Assembly: GCA_035485575.1 (NCBI GenBank)
Contig: DATHNW010000010.1
Location: 1 to 64,000 of the forward strand
Direction of reading: 5' to 3'
Length of the DNA: 64,000 nucleotides
From: DASRHD01 sp035485575
GTDB lineage: Bacteria; Verrucomicrobiota; Verrucomicrobiia; Opitutales; Opitutaceae
Below are positions 62,379 through 64,000 of this stretch, piece by piece. A program made the position numbers and the translations under genes. How positions within the stretch are numbered: the first letter of the stretch is position 1; each line of letters opens with the position of its first letter. The notes beneath the pieces are model-generated. The model saw only the letters and a list, made by a program, of their open reading frames with translations. It searched no databases and was not told where the DNA came from.

Positions 62379-63248
62379 ATGAAATTGCGCACCCCTTTAT
62401 GGTTTATCCTTCCATTGCTGGCCGCATCGGCCGGTCTGGCCGCGGACGACAGCTGGCGCCCGCTTTTCAATGGCAGGGATTTCTCCGGATGGGAGAGCTA
62501 TCTGGGCGTGCCACCGGCTTCGGTTCAGATTCCGGGGGCGGAGCGCGATGCCAGCGGCAGCTATTTGAAGCCCTTGGGTATCAACCATGATCCCCTGCAT
62601 GCTTTTTCCGTGGTCGAAGCCGATGGCCGGCCGGCCATCCGGCTTTCCGGTGCTGTGCAGGGCGGTCTCACCACGGTGGAGTCATTCGGCAATTACCACC
62701 TCAGGCTGCAGTTCAAATGGGGTGAAAAAAGAAAAGACCAGCGCGCGACCGAATCGCGCAACAGCGGCTTTCTTTACCACGCATACGGCGAGCCTGGCGC
62801 CGTGAAGGGCCGCTGGATGAGCTCGCATCAGTTTCAGATCAAGGAGGGTCGCACGGGCGACTACATTGCAATGGGGGACGCGGTGGCCAGCATCCATGCG
62901 CGCTCGGCCGATGGGAAAAATTTCACCAACGATGAAACCGCGGACGCGGTGACGTTCGGCAACAAAGAAGTGGCGGGCCCGAACTGCGCCATGCCGGGCA
63001 AGGACTACGAAAATCCGTCCGGAGAATGGAACACGATCGAAGTCATTTGCCTGGGTGACACCTGCATCCAGGTCGTCAATGGACACGTGACGCTGCGCAT
63101 CGCCGCCTCGCGGCGCTTGGCGGAAAAAATTCAAGCTCCGCTGACCGAAGGGCGGCTCGAATTGGATATGGAGGGATGGGAGATTTATTTCCGCGACATC
63201 GAGATCCGGCCGATCAAGGAGATTCCTGCGGAATACGCGGCGCATTAG
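62379..63248 (+). CDS. Secreted DUF1080 (3-keto-disaccharide hydrolase-like) protein
   Basis: 289 aa with a signal peptide (to ~21, AASAGLAA). The domain starts DSWRPLFNGRDFSGWESYLG and shows FGNYHLRLQFKWGEKR, SGFLYHAYGEPG, HQFQIKEGRTGDY, GEWNTIEVICLGD and a final EIYFRDIEIRPIKE. This longer form, with the SHQFQIKEG insert, differs from the short DUF1080 proteins at 7996 and 63367. Probably a periplasmic glycan enzyme. Confidence 0.92.
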   Translation: MKLRTPLWFILPLLAASAGLAADDSWRPLFNGRDFSGWESYLGVPPASVQIPGAERDASGSYLKPLGINHDPLHAFSVVEADGRPAIRLSGAVQGGLTTVESFGNYHLRLQFKWGEKRKDQRATESRNSGFLYHAYGEPGAVKGRWMSSHQFQIKEGRTGDYIAMGDAVASIHARSADGKNFTNDETADAVTFGNKEVAGPNCAMPGKDYENPSGEWNTIEVICLGDTCIQVVNGHVTLRIAASRRLAEKIQAPLTEGRLELDMEGWEIYFRDIEIRPIKEIPAEYAAH

Positions 63249-63366
63249 TCGCCAAAGATATTTAAGCGCGGCCATGAAGGCAGCGCTTGTGCACCGGCAG
63301 GGGAGGCTTTTTGGGCGTGTCCCGACGGGCCCGGTTCGGCAGTCCGTGGGATGATATCCCGGAGGC

Positions 63367-64000
63367 TCACTTCAAGGTGATAAGTTTGTCCACCTTCGGA
63401 TCCACTTCGATCCGGATGTCTTTGTACTCGACGACCGACTTGCCCGAATGAACCTGCAGCGCGATGGGGCCTTTTTTCAAGGCCGCGGGATCGGCGTGCT
63501 TGTAGCGGATGAGCTCGACGCCATCGACCGCCATGCGGATTTCGCCCGTCTGGAAATTGGCGAGGACTTCGCTCGTATGCCAGTCGTGCCAGCGCAGCCG
63601 GTTGTCGTTTTTCGGGATGAGGTGATCGACGGGGGCGTTCTTGTTCGGACCGTAGTCCCAGATCGAGCCATAGGGTGGCTGCAGATTGAGCATGCCCGTT
63701 CCCTTGGGCGTATAATTTCCCGCGGCCGGACGGCTGCCCCAGAATAAAATACCGAGATGTGCGCTGCCATTGTTGATTTCGGGCAGCACCACCCGCGAAG
63801 TGACGATGAGCCGGAAACTGCCGTAGTCCTGCCTCGTCAACGCCAGGCACCACTTGCCGGTGCCGTGCATGGCGCCGTCCTGGATCGTCCAATTTGCGGG
63901 ATTCACGTCCCAGCCGTCGAACGTCTTGCCATCGAAGAGAACGGTCATCGCGTCCAGCCCGGCACTGGGCGGGATGGGCGGTGCAGGCTCCGATGGCGTG
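63367..64000 (-). CDS. DUF1080 protein, 5' end outside the window
   Basis: The frame is open to the right edge; an internal ATG at 63948 is not the start, because the upstream codons continue a Pro/Ala-rich linker (APPIPPSAGLDA) like that of the paralog at 7996-8742. Domain: MTVLFDGKTFDGWDVNPANW, DGAMHGTGKW, LGILFWGSRPAAGNY, WHDWHTSEVLANFQTGEIR and EYKDIRIEVDPKVDKLITLK. Strongly similar to 7996-8742 throughout. A secreted 3-keto-glycoside-type hydrolase is inferred. Confidence 0.9.
   Translation of the reverse strand, partial: TPSEPAPPIPPSAGLDAMTVLFDGKTFDGWDVNPANWTIQDGAMHGTGKWCLALTRQDYGSFRLIVTSRVVLPEINNGSAHLGILFWGSRPAAGNYTPKGTGMLNLQPPYGSIWDYGPNKNAPVDHLIPKNDNRLRWHDWHTSEVLANFQTGEIRMAVDGVELIRYKHADPAALKKGPIALQVHSGKSVVEYKDIRIEVDPKVDKLITLK

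Overview
The window looks like a chromosome segment of a Verrucomicrobiota bacterium, most likely of the Opitutaceae. Supporting signs are high GC content, few clear Shine-Dalgarno sites, several secreted DUF1080 (3-keto-disaccharide hydrolase type) proteins, PEP-CTERM and autotransporter-associated beta-strand features, TonB-dependent receptors, Gfo/Idh/MocA oxidoreductases and modular carbohydrate-binding exoproteins. The assignment rests on gene content only. No rRNA, tRNA, CRISPR array, phage or transposase gene was seen.

Layout. 1-20 kb: modular polysaccharide-binding and polysaccharide-degrading exoproteins that share near-identical CBM and chitobiase-C modules, a hybrid histidine kinase, an ABC-F ATPase, a DUF1080 protein divergent from a Gfo/Idh/MocA oxidoreductase, a multi-span membrane protein, an Ldh_2-type dehydrogenase, two tandem copies of an uncharacterised secreted family, and a DsbA-like gene broken by an amber codon. 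20-31 kb: housekeeping and redox genes (YjbQ, rhodanese + MauE, ferredoxin, SDR, CheY-like, VOC), a GT39-like membrane protein, an HxlR regulator divergent from a membrane protein, and a PEP-CTERM beta-helix protein. 31.6-35.2 kb: an ArsR-type regulator with a perfect palindromic operator, followed by a run of SRPBCC/AHSA1 genes and a DoxX gene. 36-40 kb: a MASE1 sensor-like protein, a GH13 enzyme interrupted by an amber codon, and a PagL-like lipid A deacylase.

40-54 kb has a vitamin B12 theme. MetH is split in two at a palindromic repeat and carries heptanucleotide repeats in its linkers. A cobalamin riboswitch precedes a BtuB-like receptor. Further on, a PduO-type adenosyltransferase sits beside a DUF6580 putative transporter, in one run with peptide deformylase and a Gfo/Idh/MocA oxidoreductase. 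An ECF sigma factor, a coiled-coil membrane protein and a PIN-PhoH ATPase lie between. 54.8-58 kb holds a two-gene cassette resembling a TolQ/ExbB plus ExbD-type proton channel, with large extra domains of unknown role. 58-64 kb: a methyltransferase, a UbiA-like membrane protein, a siderophore-type TonB receptor and two more DUF1080 proteins, the last cut by the window edge.

The best candidates for undescribed biology are the ExbB/ExbD-like cassette (54808-57954) and a minus-strand leader peptide, rich in Val and Ile and followed by a strong terminator, that has no branched-chain biosynthesis gene behind it (12972-13154). Next come the DUF6580-PduO pair, the split and repeat-laden metH, and the three-member secreted family.
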